Source: Anastatus disparis
Lineage: Eukaryota; Arthropoda; Insecta; Hymenoptera; Eupelmidae
Length of the DNA stretch: 64,000 nt
Direction: 5' to 3'
NCBI GenBank assembly: GCA_017163975.1
Contig: JAFFSR010000366.1
Coordinates: forward strand, 372,001 to 436,000
Position 1 is the stretch's first letter. The number at the start of each line of letters is the position of its first letter. The notes under the pieces were generated by a model. That model saw nothing but the letters and a program-made list of their open reading frames with translations, was not told the origin of the DNA and searched no databases. The translations under genes and the position numbers were made by a program. Below, piece by piece: positions 10,466-21,111 of this stretch.

Positions 10466-12058
10466 ATGTCGGATTTAAATACAGTAATACCCCAGGTGAG
10501 TAACCCTTCACAGGGAAATCTCACCTCCGCTTCCGATCGAGTGAAAGCCTCGGTGGGCGGAGCTGGCCTCATGGATTCTGGGGGAGGTCGAATTTACGTT
10601 GACCATGATCTCGCGGGAGCGAGTAACATCGTTACTGCGAGTTCCTCTGATACAGGAAGGATAGAGAGTTCGACCTTGCAGCAACAGCAGCAAGGTTTGA
10701 GCATTCAACAGGTGTGCCGTTCACGTGTAAACAGCGTGAACAGTGTTGCAAGTATGGGAAGCGGTAAAAGTGCTTTTAGCAGCACGTCGGCATGGGAGTT
10801 GGACTCTATCGAGGTAAACTTAGAGGAGGTGCATAAATTAATGAAGAGCCAAGAAGAGCGTATAGGCGGCATGCGTGCGGAATTGAGCGTCATGCGAAGA
10901 GGAATGAAGAAGAACACGGATATGAAAATCCAAAACACTGCTGATAAACTCAGCGAACAATTGGATTGCGCTGCTTCCGAGCAAAGCAAGATTATTAGGG
11001 AGCATGAACTCCTGAAGATGTCAGTTCTCCAGGTGTACGAGCAACACCAAGACAGGAAGAAGAGTAGAAGAAGAGCGCAAGCTGAAGTCCTCAGAGATAC
11101 TGTGCTTGCATGCACGGGATTCAAGAGGAATAGGCAAGGTAGTAGCAGTCCTGAGGAGTCGGAGGCCAAGACGAAGAAGAAAAAAAAGAAAAAAGAAGCG
11201 AATGTGGCAACAGAACGGGCGGTCCACACGACGCCAACCAGCCTGCCCGGTCCCTCCAGAGTGCAGGTTCGTCCGAAACAGGAAGCCATTGTTGTGAGAG
11301 TCGCTGAGGGGCAAACATATGCTAATGTTCTGGGGAAACTTCGTCAAGATATGAAGCCAGAAGCTAGCTAAGCCGAGGTTTTAGGTGTGCGGCCCACAAA
11401 AAGAGGAGATCTTGTTATAAGGATCTCGAAAGGTACGAGTAAGCAGTCGTTTATAAACGAGGTTAAGGGAGTCGTGCAAGGTATGGGAACGATAAGTTCG
11501 GACGAACGAAAAAGAACGGTCCAGATGCGTGATCTCGATGAGATGACGACCGAGGCCGAAGTGCACGATGCACTGAATAAGGTACTTGGCCCTGAGAAGC
11601 AGGATACTCGCAAGGTTATGCTGTTTGGGCCAAACAGAAGTCATTACAAAATGACGGTCGTGGTGCTAAATGAAGGCAAAGCGGATGCGCTTCTGAGAAA
11701 AGAGCGCATTCAGATTGGCCTCATAAGCAGCAGGGTTGAGCGGAGACTTATGGTTACGAGGTGCCATAAATGTCTTGGATATGGACATCGGCAAGACCAG
11801 TGTCAAGGGCCTGATAGGTCTGCTCTCTGCTATAAGTGCGGAGGCGCTGACCATAAGAGGGGTGCATGAAACAACGATGCTTGCTGCTTTCTCTGTCGTC
11901 AGGAGCAAGGATATCCATCGGATCACATGGCCGGAAGCGGAGTCTGTAAGGTCTTCAGACGAGCTCTGGAGGCTGAGTAGAAGAAAAGCCTGGAGGCTAA
12001 GAAGAACACTAAAAAAAGAGGAAATGAGGTGGCTGTAGTCGTGACCAGTCGGAGCTAG
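10466..12058 (+). pseudogene. Gag-like ORF1 protein of copy 1, three in-frame stops
   Basis: A single frame of about 530 codons runs from ATG 10,466 to TAG 12,056-12,058. It is broken by TAA at 11,369, TGA at 11,867 (replacing a zinc-knuckle Cys) and TAG at 11,978. A Ser/Gln-rich N-terminus is followed by a likely coiled coil (EVHKLMKSQEERIGGMRAEL, near residues 121-140) and a Lys-rich tract. Then come CCHC knuckles CHKCLGYGHRQDQC and CYKCGGADHKRG and a third CCFLC. This is the ORF1 layout of R1-clade elements, an RNA-binding protein that packages the element's RNA. The sequence after the ATG contains CAGGTGAGTA, a perfect splice-donor consensus, at codon 11; the same site occurs in copy 2. 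Confidence 0.8.
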
Positions 12059-12162
12059 AGCTGCGTAACTAGAAAGAATAAAGAAGAATCAAGTCTTCGA
12101 CATGAAAGGCGCTGCGGCGAACATTTAATGTAGGAGGTGCTCTAGTGGGCAAATTGGTGACC

Positions 12163-12279
12163 CCACCCTGAAGTAATGCCGAGAAGGCTTAGGTGCCGGG
12201 GTGGACTAAAGGTCACGAGGTGGATGTTACTGGCCTTTTGTCCGCGTGACGATTGCATCTTCTTGTAATCGTCACGCGG
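12163..12279 (+). promoter_or_regulatory. 3' UTR signals: CACCCTGAAGTAATG block and 13-bp hairpin
   Basis: The block CCACCCTGAAGTAATG (12,163-12,178) is followed by a perfect hairpin with stem CCGCGTGACGATT (12,242-12,254) and AATCGTCACGCGG (12,267-12,279). Equivalents occur in the two-ORF element (18,767; ~18,843) and in copy 2 (20,729; 20,815). In R1-clade elements such as SART1 the 3' UTR is bound by the reverse transcriptase, so these are candidate recognition sites. Confidence 0.6.
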
Positions 12280-12520
12280 TCAGAAGGACAGGGGGTTAGA
12301 CGGTCCCCTGGGACTCTGATGCCCTGGATGTGACATTGAGGGCCATTTCACAGTCAAGGCTGACGTGCACTCAGGAACCCGTCACACCGGTGGCAGGATC
12401 CCCTCCTGCACGGCGATAACGCTTTGCGGAATCGCACGGCGGGCGTGGATCCTGTCGCTGAAGGTCTGGTTTAGGCAGATTTCCCGTTTTTTTACCACCA
12501 TAAAAAAAAAAAAAAAAAAA

Positions 12521-12541
12521 TTATTATCATTATCATCATCA

Positions 12542-12579
<38 letters not shown>

Positions 12580-12586
12580 CTCGTCC

Positions 12587-12641
<55 letters not shown>

Positions 12642-12660
12642 TATTATTATTATTATTATT
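12521..12660. repeat. Microsatellite (TCA/TCG)n and (ATT)n between retrotransposons
   Basis: TTATCA units grade into a (TCATCG)n tract and return to (ATT)n. It separates the poly(A) of copy 1 from the 5' end of the two-ORF element. All frames through it give homopolymer-like peptides that are not genes. Confidence 0.95.
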
Positions 12661-13450
12661 GTCCTCCGCATGTTGCTGACCTTGTAAGTGTCCACCTACG
12701 ATGTGGTGGCGGGGCGGAGGCTTAAGCACGATCCACATATCGCTAGCCATCCTTAGCGATGGCTAAGGATACCTGGATGATTGCGTAGGCAATTCCGCTT
12801 CACGGAACTGCCAACTCATTAAAATTTTTTGTTCGTATTCACGTGTACTAAGAAGCAACACAGTATGAATGGATGTATGAATGAGCTGCGGATGCCGGCC
12901 AATGGATATTCCCGTCAGACTACGGGGGTTGTGCGTTAGTGGCGACTTGCTGACCTCTGTTTAGTAATAAGGGTAAAAGTTAGTCCCCTCTCCGGCGGAA
13001 GTCGTGATAGGCAAAGGTCCCGTGAAACCACATGTCGGCTAGGAGCTTCTACGTACTTCTACTAACGTAACCAGAGCCAATGAAGGGGTTGAAGTTGGTC
13101 CGTACAGGCGCAGGTGCGAAGGATTATCTGCTCAGTATTTCCTTATACCGAGTCCGCACAGAAGAACTGCGGAACGTCTAGCCTGAAGTTTAGGGTCAGG
13201 CGTGGATCGGATCCGACGTCACCCACTTAATAGGGATGACGTAAAACCATTAGCATAAACACGGCGCGGGCCTAACCCGTAACACCTTTTTTTTTAAAAT
13301 CACTCGGTGTCGCTAGGGCTGACCACCCGAAAATCGCTTCGCGGCTGTGGTATCCTTAACTAGGGCACCTCACAGGCGGGGATAGTGGCTCCACTGCGCC
13401 TGGAGCTCCCATGATGGGCGAACCGTCTTAAACCAAAGCACCATTTTTAT

Positions 13451-14854
13451 ATGTCAAATTCAAAAAACAAAAACCAAAACAAAACAGAAGCAGCTAGAAA
13501 TAGCCAAACAAACAATGAAGGCCAGAGGACGCAGGCTGATCCCCCACTGAAGTCAGGGGTAGAGATCGCCTGCTTGACAGTCGAGGAGAGGTCTCAGAGG
13601 ATGAATGAGATCTTTATGCTGATGAAGCGAGCCTGCAAGTCGATGCCCGGCATCTCCCTGGATGTCAAGGACAACCTTCCAGAGCTCATCGAGCACGTGG
13701 ATGCTATGAAGATGGAGTTTTCCCGCTTGCTCGAAGCAAGAACGGTCACTGAACAGATGGAAGTGACCGAAACGCCTTAGGCAAGCGTTGCAGCTAAGCG
13801 ACCCAGAGAAGAAGACTCGCTCGATTCAGGAAATAATTCTGAACCGCGAGCTCTTCTTAAGAAGGGCCGAGCTGAGGGAGAAGAGAACGAGTCATTTGAG
13901 CCCGTCAAGAGTCGTAAGCATGTTAGGGCTGCAAAAAAGCAGGAAAAGCAGCAGCTGAAACAACAAACACAGCAGCAGCAGCAACGAACGCAACAACAGC
14001 AGCAGCGATCGCAGCAGCCCAACATCAAACCACCGGCGGCCAGAACATCGGCCATTGTTAGCGAGCAGCCTGCACAGCAGCTGCCAAAGAAGAAGAAAAA
14101 AAGGAGGGGGAAGACAAAGAAAAGATCGACCGCCGTCCTTATTAAACCAGGAGAAGGAAAGTCATACAGTGACATTCTCAGCAGTATCCGCCAGGATATT
14201 ATTGATCAGAGCCCAACGACCAACATCAAAGGGATTAGGAAAACCAGGGCCGGTGATGTCCTGATTGAGTTGGGCTCCGCTAATAGACTAGAGACTTTTA
14301 GCGATTTCCTGAGAAGGACAGTCGGTGAATCGGGCAGCGTAAAGGAAATGTGCCCCAAGGAAGCGGTCGAAATTAGAGACATCGACTGCCTAGCCACAGT
14401 AGATGAAGTAAGAAAGGCTGTTGAAGCTATCTTTACTGAAACCAACAATGAAATAGGGGAGTTCAGTGTCTCGCTTACCAACCCCAACAGCAGAGCGCTT
14501 CGCCTGGCCATTGTAGAGATGGGACAAGACCAAGCGGTGTTTTTGCTCGCAAGAACGAAAATAAAGATCGGCTACACCAACTGCCGTATCAGAAGTTGGC
14601 AATGGGTTCAGCGCTGTTTTAGGTGCCTGAACTACGGTCATCAGGCGCGCGACTGCCGAGGACCTGACTGTAGCAAGATGTGCTACAAGTGTGGCAAAGA
14701 GGGCCACAAGGGATCAGCCTGCAAGGCTGCTGATGCTCAGTGCATTCTATGTACCGAGCGGGAAAAAGACCCTGCAGAACGAAAACACATCCCTGGATCA
14801 GGTCAGTGCAAAGTCTTTCGCGAGACTCTAGACCGATTCAAAAAACAACGCTAA
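13451..14854 (+). pseudogene. ORF1 (gag-like) of the two-ORF element, one in-frame stop
   Basis: The frame opens ATG at 13,451 (MSNSKNKNQNK) and ends TAA at 14,852-14,854, 467 codons, with one TAG at 13,778. A helical N-terminal third leads into a Gln-rich tract and a Lys/Arg-rich block (KKKKKRRGKTKKR), a likely nucleic-acid or nuclear-import region. Near residues 388-425 lie two CCHC knuckles, CFRCLNYGHQARDC and CYKCGKEGHKGSAC, then CILC. This triple-knuckle C-terminus is typical of R1/TRAS/SART ORF1 proteins. The final base of its stop codon is the first base of the ORF2 start. Confidence 0.85.
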
Positions 14855-14856
14855 TG
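14852..14856 (+). promoter_or_regulatory. TAATG stop-start overlap between ORF1 and ORF2
   Basis: The ORF1 stop TAA (14,852-14,854) shares its last A with the ORF2 ATG (14,854-14,856). SART1 of Bombyx uses the same UAAUG arrangement for termination-reinitiation translation of ORF2. The overlap suggests this element made ORF2 protein the same way. Confidence 0.8.
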
Positions 14857-17800
14857 ATGGGCCGCATAATGGTCCTTCAAGCCAACTTACACAGAAGTGA
14901 CGCAGCCAACAGCCTTCTGACTCAAATTATATATGAGACAAATGCCGATGTGCTACTGATAAGCGAGCAGTATACAAACTGGCCCAAGGAGACCTGGTTG
15001 AAAGACAAGCTTGGCACTGCAGCGATCAACGTAGACCCAAATAACATCAGAGTAGACGCAGATGGAGCTGGAGAAGGCTTCGTATGGGTCAAAAGCAGAA
15101 ACGTTACATTTGTGAGCTGTTATTTTACACCAAACACAACATTCGACACGTTCAGGCGACGTCTGGATCTGCTAGAAGACTCTGTCCTCAGAATGGAAGG
15201 CGACGTCGTCGTCACAGGAGACTTTAACGCGAAAGCGTTAGAGTGGGGAATGCCACTGAAGGACAGCAGAGGAGAATACATCATGGAGATGGCAGACAGA
15301 CTCGGCCTAACAGTGCTAAACATCGGAAGCACTACAACATTCAGACGAGGGGCTAACGGTACGATTCCTGACGTATCTTTCGCATCAGAAAATCTTTCAC
15401 GTAAGGTGTCAGATTGGAAAGTGCTGGAGACATACAATGGAAGTGACCACCAGTACATCACATTTCAAATCCATGATAGATCCCAATCATCGAGGCGAAA
15501 TGTGGCTAGGCCAGTCAGATGGAACGTTGCCAAGCTGGACTCTGAGAAACTTGTCCAAGTACTGCAGCAAGGATTCGACAATCTACCGGATGCGACAATT
15601 GCCACTGAAAACGCCGACGCTGCGGAGGTTCTCGTGAAAGAGACGATGAGTCTCATTCACAGAGCCTGTGATGCATCTATGCCGTGCAAGGGATCGCAAA
15701 ATCATAAGCGTCCAGCGTATTGGTGGAACGACGAAATCGCAAGAACCAGGTCAGAAGCTCTCAGCCTCAGAAGATCATCACAGAGAGCAAGAAAGAAGAA
15801 CTCACCAGAAGCAGATCTTTTGTCTGCACAATACAGAGACGTGCACAGACAGCTTCGTAAGAAGATCAATCGAAGCAAAGCACAATGCTGGAAGGACCTG
15901 AGCGAAGACGTCAACAAAGAGGTATGGGGAATGGCCTATAAGATAGTGACGAAAAAGCTCTGCGCTTCCCCTACGTTGCCATTCGAAGAAGAGACCATGG
16001 CAAACATTGTTCACCACCTGTTCCCTACACATCCACCGCTCAAAGAACAGGAGAATACAGAAGAACCTGAAGAGATCCCGCTCTTTGCAAGCGGAGATTT
16101 ACAGATCGCTGCAAGAATGATGAAGAACAAAAAGGCACCTGGCCCTGACGGAATACCATCCGAGGTCCTTAAATGCATAGCGGTGAAAGCGCCATCTCTC
16201 TTGTTGAACATATACAACGCGTGCCTCCAGACGGGTGTGTTTAGCACCCCCTGGAAGGTTGCACTTCTTGTGCTGATCAACAAAGGAAAGGGAGGTGATC
16301 CCCGGCATCCATCGTCCTACAGGCCACTGTGCATGTTGGACGAAGCAGGGAAGCTATACGAAAGGCTGCTTAAACCGCGATTACAAGGAGCCGTACAGGC
16401 GGCTGGCGATCTCGCCGACAACCAGTACGGCTTTAGGAAAAAGCGGTCTACCGTTAATGCAGTAGAAGAGGTAGTGAATGTAGCGAGAGAAGCATGGACT
16501 GGAAACCATCATTCCCGTCTTATCGCGTTCCTCGTCATGTTGGATACGAAAAACGCTTTCGATTCGGCAGGATAGCCTGACATCCTTGCTGCATTGAAAG
16601 AGTTTAATGTACCAGAATACCTTATGCGAGTGATACGTGACTACCTAAAAAACCGTATCCTCCGCTATGAGACAGAAGAAGGCTGGCGTGAAAAGGACCT
16701 CAGCGCAGGCGTTGCACAGGGGTCAATATTCGGCCCAGACTTTTGGAACATTCTGTTCGATGCATTGCTCAGACTTGCAATGCCGGATGGGGTGAAAATG
16801 TTCGCATACGCCGATGATGTCGCTTTAGTCATCACCGCGAAAAACGCGAAAATTGCGCAGCACATATTGAATACGGCGATGAGAAGAATCTCCGAATGGA
16901 TGGTAAAACGTGGTCTTGAATTAGCGATGGCGAAGACAGAAATAGTGCCCTTAACCTGGAGACACATTAACATCGAGTTTCCTATGACAGAAGGCACAAA
17001 CGTAGTGCAGACAACGAGGGAGGTAACGTATCTCGGCATGAAGCTAGATGCAAAATTAACCTTTTTGTCGCACCTAAAATTCGTCGCCAATAAAGCGATA
17101 AAGAAAACGTTGCAGTTAAGTCGTCTTATGGCCAACACCAGCGGCCCAAAATCAAGCAAACGACGACTTTTAATGTCAGTTACAACGTCCATCTTACGGT
17201 ACGGCTCCGAAATATGGGCCGACTCAATGAGAAAAAAGACGCACCAGAAAACATTATCTTCTGTTTAAAGGAGAGGGGCTCTCAGAGTCACCAGCGCCTA
17301 TCGCACTGTCTCGGGACCCGCGGTACTAGTTATCGCAGGAATCATCCCGATCGAATTACAGGCGTTAGAACGCAAGCGAACCTACGAACGGAAGAAACAG
17401 GAAGAAGAAACTGCAATGATCCAGAAAGAAGAAAGACAGGTAACCATGGAATCCTGGCAAGAAACATGGAATCAGGAGGAAAAAGGCTGATAGACCAAGG
17501 CACTCATTAAGGAACTGGCTCCATGGGCTGAAAAAAAAGCATGGGGAGGTAAACTATTACCTCACCCAGTTTCTCAGTGACCACGGGTATTTCTGCTCCT
17601 ATCTCAGTAAAATGGGAAAGGCTCAGGACCCGGGCTGCATCTTCTGTTTTGCTGATCGCGACGATGCGTATCATACGTTTTTCATCTGCCATTGGTGGAA
17701 CGGAGAAAGACGCCAGGTTGAGAGGATAATTGAAGCACTAACGTCGGATACCATCATCAGTGAAATGATGTTGGCTAAAGAAAAGTGGGACGCTATGGCA

Positions 17801-17956
17801 CTATTCGTCGAAAGCGACCTAAGACAGAAGAAGCCGTTCTTAGATAGGGCAATCGAACTTAGTACGAATGAAGCACTAGGAGGTAGGCTTACACCTCACC
17901 ATTACCTAGAGGCAGTAGCTGGTCCCATAGATTCGGGTGAGGAAGGTGATGACTAG
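14854..17956 (+). pseudogene. ORF2: AP-like endonuclease and reverse transcriptase, stop plus frameshift
   Basis: It starts ATG at 14,854, overlapping the ORF1 stop as TAATG. Residues ~5-200 form an APE-type endonuclease with GDFNAKALEWG (~121) and SDH (~196), which nicks the target. The reverse transcriptase has NKKAPGPDGIPSE (~428), QYGFRKKRST, LDTKNAFDSA (~563), QGSIFGPDFWN and FAYADDVAL (~650), so the YADD core is intact. A TAG at 16,573 replaces what is usually a Trp. The frame shifts after about 17,260, where ALRVTSAYRTVSGPAVL continues in another frame, and a small rupture near 17,490 precedes the C-terminal zinc motif CIFCFADRDDAYHTFFIC. Length and domain order match R1-clade ORF2. 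Inactive in cis. Confidence 0.88.
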
Positions 17957-17968
17957 GATTCATATTAA

Positions 17969-18354
17969 GAGCAGGCCGGATTCGCTGTCCTTGTCTAATT
18001 AGCATTTTTGTTATTTACTCAAGTATTAATCGGTGTATCTGCAAATTGAAGGTTAAGCGCAATAGATATTATTATTACAAATATTTGTGCACAAGAAAAA
18101 AAAAAATCTATCGCTTTGTTTTTGAGAAAAGTAAGGAACGCGAAAATATTATAAACATAATCTTTTACTTCGGCGTTCCTTACTTTTCTCAAAAACAAAG
18201 CGATAGATTTTTTTTTTCTTGTGCACAAATATTTGTAATAATAATATCTATTGCGCTTAACCTTCAATTTGCAGATACACCGATTAATACTTGAGTAAAT
18301 AACAAACAACTCAATTGTTACTCGGTCGGTATCAGGTTCTACTCCGGCCTGCCG
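17969..18354 (+). mobile_element. TTAA palindromic MITE, family T2, copy a (386 bp)
   Basis: Flanked by TTAA at 17,965-17,968 and 18,355-18,358. Tips are GAGCAGGCCGGATTCGC and CGGCAGGCCGGAGTAG. The arms form a nearly complete hairpin through a Lys/Tyr-coding-like AT tract, which accounts for spurious frames on both strands. It lies 8 bp past the ORF2 stop and splits the 3' UTR. Related copies are at 35,903 and 52,429. Confidence 0.92.
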
Positions 18355-18358
18355 TTAA

Positions 18359-19035
18359 CTGCGGAAACAAATCGTACACTCAGTGAATGTTTGAGATAGC
18401 AGCAAAAGCGTCAGCTTTAGCTTCAGTATGTATGAAGCGCGTTGTACGTAAGCGCGAGATCAAGTATAAGTATGACTCAGGCGCGATAGACAGGTTAGCC
18501 CCACACGAGGCATAAGATCAATCTCAGAACAAGAGAATCAAGACTGAAGTGAAAATTATGGACTGACTTTGCTTCTTCACAGAGCCAGTCCATACTGTAT
18601 TATATATAGGCGATTGATTTATGCTCTCCTCTACAGAACCGATCGCCAAGCAGAAGATAGGCTTTTAAATCATGTTGCACAAGAGGCATAGATCTATATA
18701 TTTACAAATCTATATATTTACAGATGAAGTCAGAAGGAAAAGGTCCAAAAGACTTAGAACGCGGTGCCACCCTGAAGTAATGTGATAAACGGTTTTAGGG
18801 TGGAACAACGCTGCGAGTGGAGATTGGAGAATCTCCTGCACGTTCAATGACTGCATCTTTTTGTTATCATTTGACAGGCAAGGGAATCGCGTAATTTTAG
18901 AGGTTAGCTAGTACTTCTAGATAGAACCCCTCTTAACCGCCTTTACCATGTGCCCGGATATTCATCCAGGCCCAGTGAACTGACGGCGGTCTGGTAGCGG
19001 ATTTTTTCCGTTCAACCAATCAATCAAAAAAAAAA
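18359..19035 (+). other. 3' UTR of the two-ORF element
   Basis: Contains the CCACCCTGAAGTAATG block at 18,767-18,782, pairing with TTAGGGTGG downstream, and a weaker hairpin near 18,843-18,875 with the loop word TGCATCTTTTTG. Both recur in the gag-only copies. Ends in 10 adenines. Confidence 0.75.
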
Positions 19036-19088
19036 TTATTGTTTTTATTATTATTATTATTATAATTATCATTATTCTTATTATTATT
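19036..19088. repeat. Microsatellite (ATT)n between retrotransposons
   Basis: An imperfect ATT array with a few CATT variants joins the poly(A) of the two-ORF element to the 5' end of gag-only copy 2. Confidence 0.95.
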
Positions 19089-19359
19089 GGAAGTCGGCTT
19101 GGAGAGACCCTCTAAGTTAGTGCCATCTTTCAGGTTCCATGCATTGCCCAACTGCTCCTGGGGGTCTTCGTCGCATCAGTGCTCTTTGCAGCACTGCTAT
19201 AACGAAGATCGCAAATGGGAAGCTCTGGCCCGAGGAGAAATAACCTCGCAAAAAAACCAGGGACTATCTGATCCGGATAGTAACAATTCTGAAAGGGTCC
19301 CGCTCTAGCCACAAGATAGGGGTGGTTCCCCGAATTATAAACGACGTTTTTTATGGAAT

Positions 19360-20675
19360 ATGAGTGACGATAAAACAGGATTGCCCCAGGTGAGTACCTC
19401 TTCATAGGGAAATCTCACCTCCACTTCCGATCGGGTGCAAGCCCCAGTGGGTGGAACTGGCTCCAAGGATTCTGGGGGGAGCCAATCTCACGCTGACCAT
19501 ATTGTCGCAGGAGTGGGTAACCAAAGTTCGGCGGCACTTATTACTATTGGAATGCTAGAGGAGACAACCTCGCATAAAAAACAAGAAATGTTTATGCTGC
19601 AGGTACCGAGGGTACGAAGTTGCAGCCAGAGCAGTGTTGCCAAAATTTGAAGTGCCAAAAGCGCTTTTAGTGACGCGTCAGGCTTTGAACAAAACGCACT
19701 TCAAGAGGATATGGATGCGTTCTTTGAAGCTACGAGGGATCAAGAGTTATGCATAGAAGAAATGAAAAAGGAAGTTAAAATGATGCAGGAAGTTCTGAAA
19801 AAGAACACGCACCTCAAGATCCAAACCACGGTTGAAAGGTTGAAAGTCTATCTAAAGCAAGCCGGTAAACAGCAGAAAGTTCTGAAAAGGAAAGCGAATG
19901 CTATCAAGGACGGAGTTTATCAAATTTTCCATTAACACAGGGAAAGGAAGACAGCGTGGAGGAGGATGCAAGCGGAACTTTTACGGGACACCGTGATTGC
20001 AAGCATTAGCTCCAAAAGAGAGCGAGGCAGCGCAGGTGATAGCCCGGAGGATGTGCGGCAAATTAAAAGAAAGAATAAAAAGGTTACATCGAGTGCTGCA
20101 AATGCGCAATATCTTCCGCAGATTGCGCCCTCTGGCCACTCACGTTCCCAAGCTCCGAAGACAAACTCCAGGAAGACAGAAATGGTGGTATAAAGGTAAC
20201 CAAAGGGTCTTCATATGCAGACATCCTTGGAAAGCTCCGCAAGGATGTCAAGCCGCAGGAAAGGAAAAAATTCGGATCTAAAATGGAAGTTGTTGTTCTT
20301 GATGAGGCGGAGGCAACAGTTATTTTGAATAAGGAGCGAATCCAAATTGGATTCGTTAACTGTAAAGTACAAAGAAGAACCATGGTGATGAGATGTCATC
20401 GATGCCTAGGCTTTGGTCACAGGCAAGATTAGTGCGTCAGTCCAGACAGGTCCGCGCACTGCTATAAGTGCGGAGACGCAGGCTACATAAGGGTGGCATG
20501 CCCCTATAGTGCCTGCTGCTTTTTATGCTTACAGGATGGAAGTGATAGCGAAGCTGCCAAGCACGTGGCTGGTAGCGGAGTATGCAGGGTCTTCAGGCAA
20601 ACGTTGAAAGAAGAGAAAAAGAGAAACAATGAAGCCACGAGAAATCCTAGGAAAAGAGATGCTCAAAAGAAGTAA
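19360..20675 (+). pseudogene. Gag-like ORF1 remnant of copy 2
   Basis: Opens ATG at 19,360 (MSDDKTGLPQVSTSS), aligning with the start of the copy 1 gag, and ends TAA at 20,673-20,675 after a basic tail. Several stops and frameshifts split it. Recognisable pieces are the coiled-coil stretch KKEVKMMQEVLKKN (~19,760-19,810), the basic region near 20,040-20,090, VQRRTMVMRCHRCLGFGH (~20,365-20,420) and the third knuckle CCFLC (~20,515). The CAGGTGAGTA donor-like site near codon 11 is kept. It no longer encodes a protein. Confidence 0.75.
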
Positions 20676-20728
20676 ATTGTAAGTCAAGAAATAGACTTGA
20701 AATGGAAGGCGCTGCGGCGAATTGGTGG

Positions 20729-20840
20729 CCCTACCCTAAAGTAATACTGAGTAAGGTAAGTGCCAGGGTGGTATAAAGATCACGAGGTGGATGTTGCTGG
20801 CCTTTTGCCCGCGTGACGATTGCATCTTTTTGCAATCGTC
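20729..20840 (+). promoter_or_regulatory. 3' UTR signals of copy 2, with 10-bp hairpin
   Basis: The block CCTACCCTAAAGTAAT is followed by hairpin GACGATTGCA (20,815-20,824), loop TCTTTT, then TGCAATCGTC (20,831-20,840). Compared with copy 1, the pairing extends through the loop-side bases; the stem is kept although bases differ. Confidence 0.6.
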
Positions 20841-21078
20841 CCGTGGTCATAAGGACAGGGGGTTAGACAGTCCCCTGGGACTCTGATGCCCTGGATGTGG
20901 AATAGAAGGTCCTTTCTACAGTCGAGGCTGACGTGCACTCAGGAATCCGTCACACTGGTCACAGGATCCTCTCCTGCACGGCGATAACGCTTTGCGGAAT
21001 CGCACGGTGGGCGTGGATCCTGTCGCTGAAGGTGTGGTTTAGGCAAATTTCCCGTTTTTTTACCAGCATAAAAAAGAA

Positions 21079-21079
<1 letters not shown>

Positions 21080-21109
<30 letters not shown>
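21080..21109. repeat. Microsatellite (ATT)n, right border
   Basis: About nine ATT units follow the 3' end of gag-only copy 2, the fourth microsatellite block of the nest. Confidence 0.95.

Positions 21110-21111
<2 letters not shown>

Larger units (their letters stand above)
10196..12520 (+). mobile_element. Gag-only non-LTR retrotransposon, copy 1
   Basis: It begins GGAGTCGGCTTG directly after microsatellite and ends in a poly(A) run (12,503-12,520) followed by microsatellite. The order is 5' UTR (270 bp), one gag-like ORF, then 3' UTR; there is no endonuclease or reverse transcriptase. Copy 2 at 19,089-21,079 has the same 5' start, the same ORF and the same ORF-to-UTR junction around GGCGCTGCGGCGAA. 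The lack of ORF2 is therefore inherited, not a private deletion. The 3' UTR carries signals shared with the two-ORF element at 12,661. Confidence 0.85.
12661..19035 (+). mobile_element. R1/SART-like non-LTR retrotransposon with two ORFs
   Basis: It starts GTCCTCCGCATG right after (ATT)n and ends CAATCAAAAAAAAAA right before (ATT)n. It has a 790-bp 5' UTR, ORF1 (13,451-14,854), ORF2 (14,854-17,956) and a ~690-bp 3' UTR interrupted by a TTAA MITE (17,969-18,354). Only two stops and about one frameshift are seen, so it looks complete and recently mobile though now inactive. Its borders in trinucleotide repeats suggest site-specific insertion, as in other R1-clade elements that target telomeric or microsatellite repeats. 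Confidence 0.88.
19089..21079 (+). mobile_element. Gag-only non-LTR retrotransposon, copy 2
   Basis: It begins GGAAGTCGGCTTGG after (ATT)n and ends CATAAAAAAGAAA before (ATT)n. Its structure is collinear with copy 1 (10,196-12,520): 5' UTR, gag ORF, the GGCGCTGCGGCGAA junction, then the same 3' UTR. No ORF2. It is more degraded than copy 1, so the gag-only form was mobile over some time. Confidence 0.85.

Noticed and set aside
12365..12750. Poly-Ser and poly-Asp open frames
   Set aside because: Product of the (TCA/TCG)n microsatellite and retrotransposon UTR.
18046..18309. Lys/Tyr-rich frames on both strands
   Set aside because: They lie in the arms of a palindromic MITE, so each strand mirrors the other; no start context or homology.
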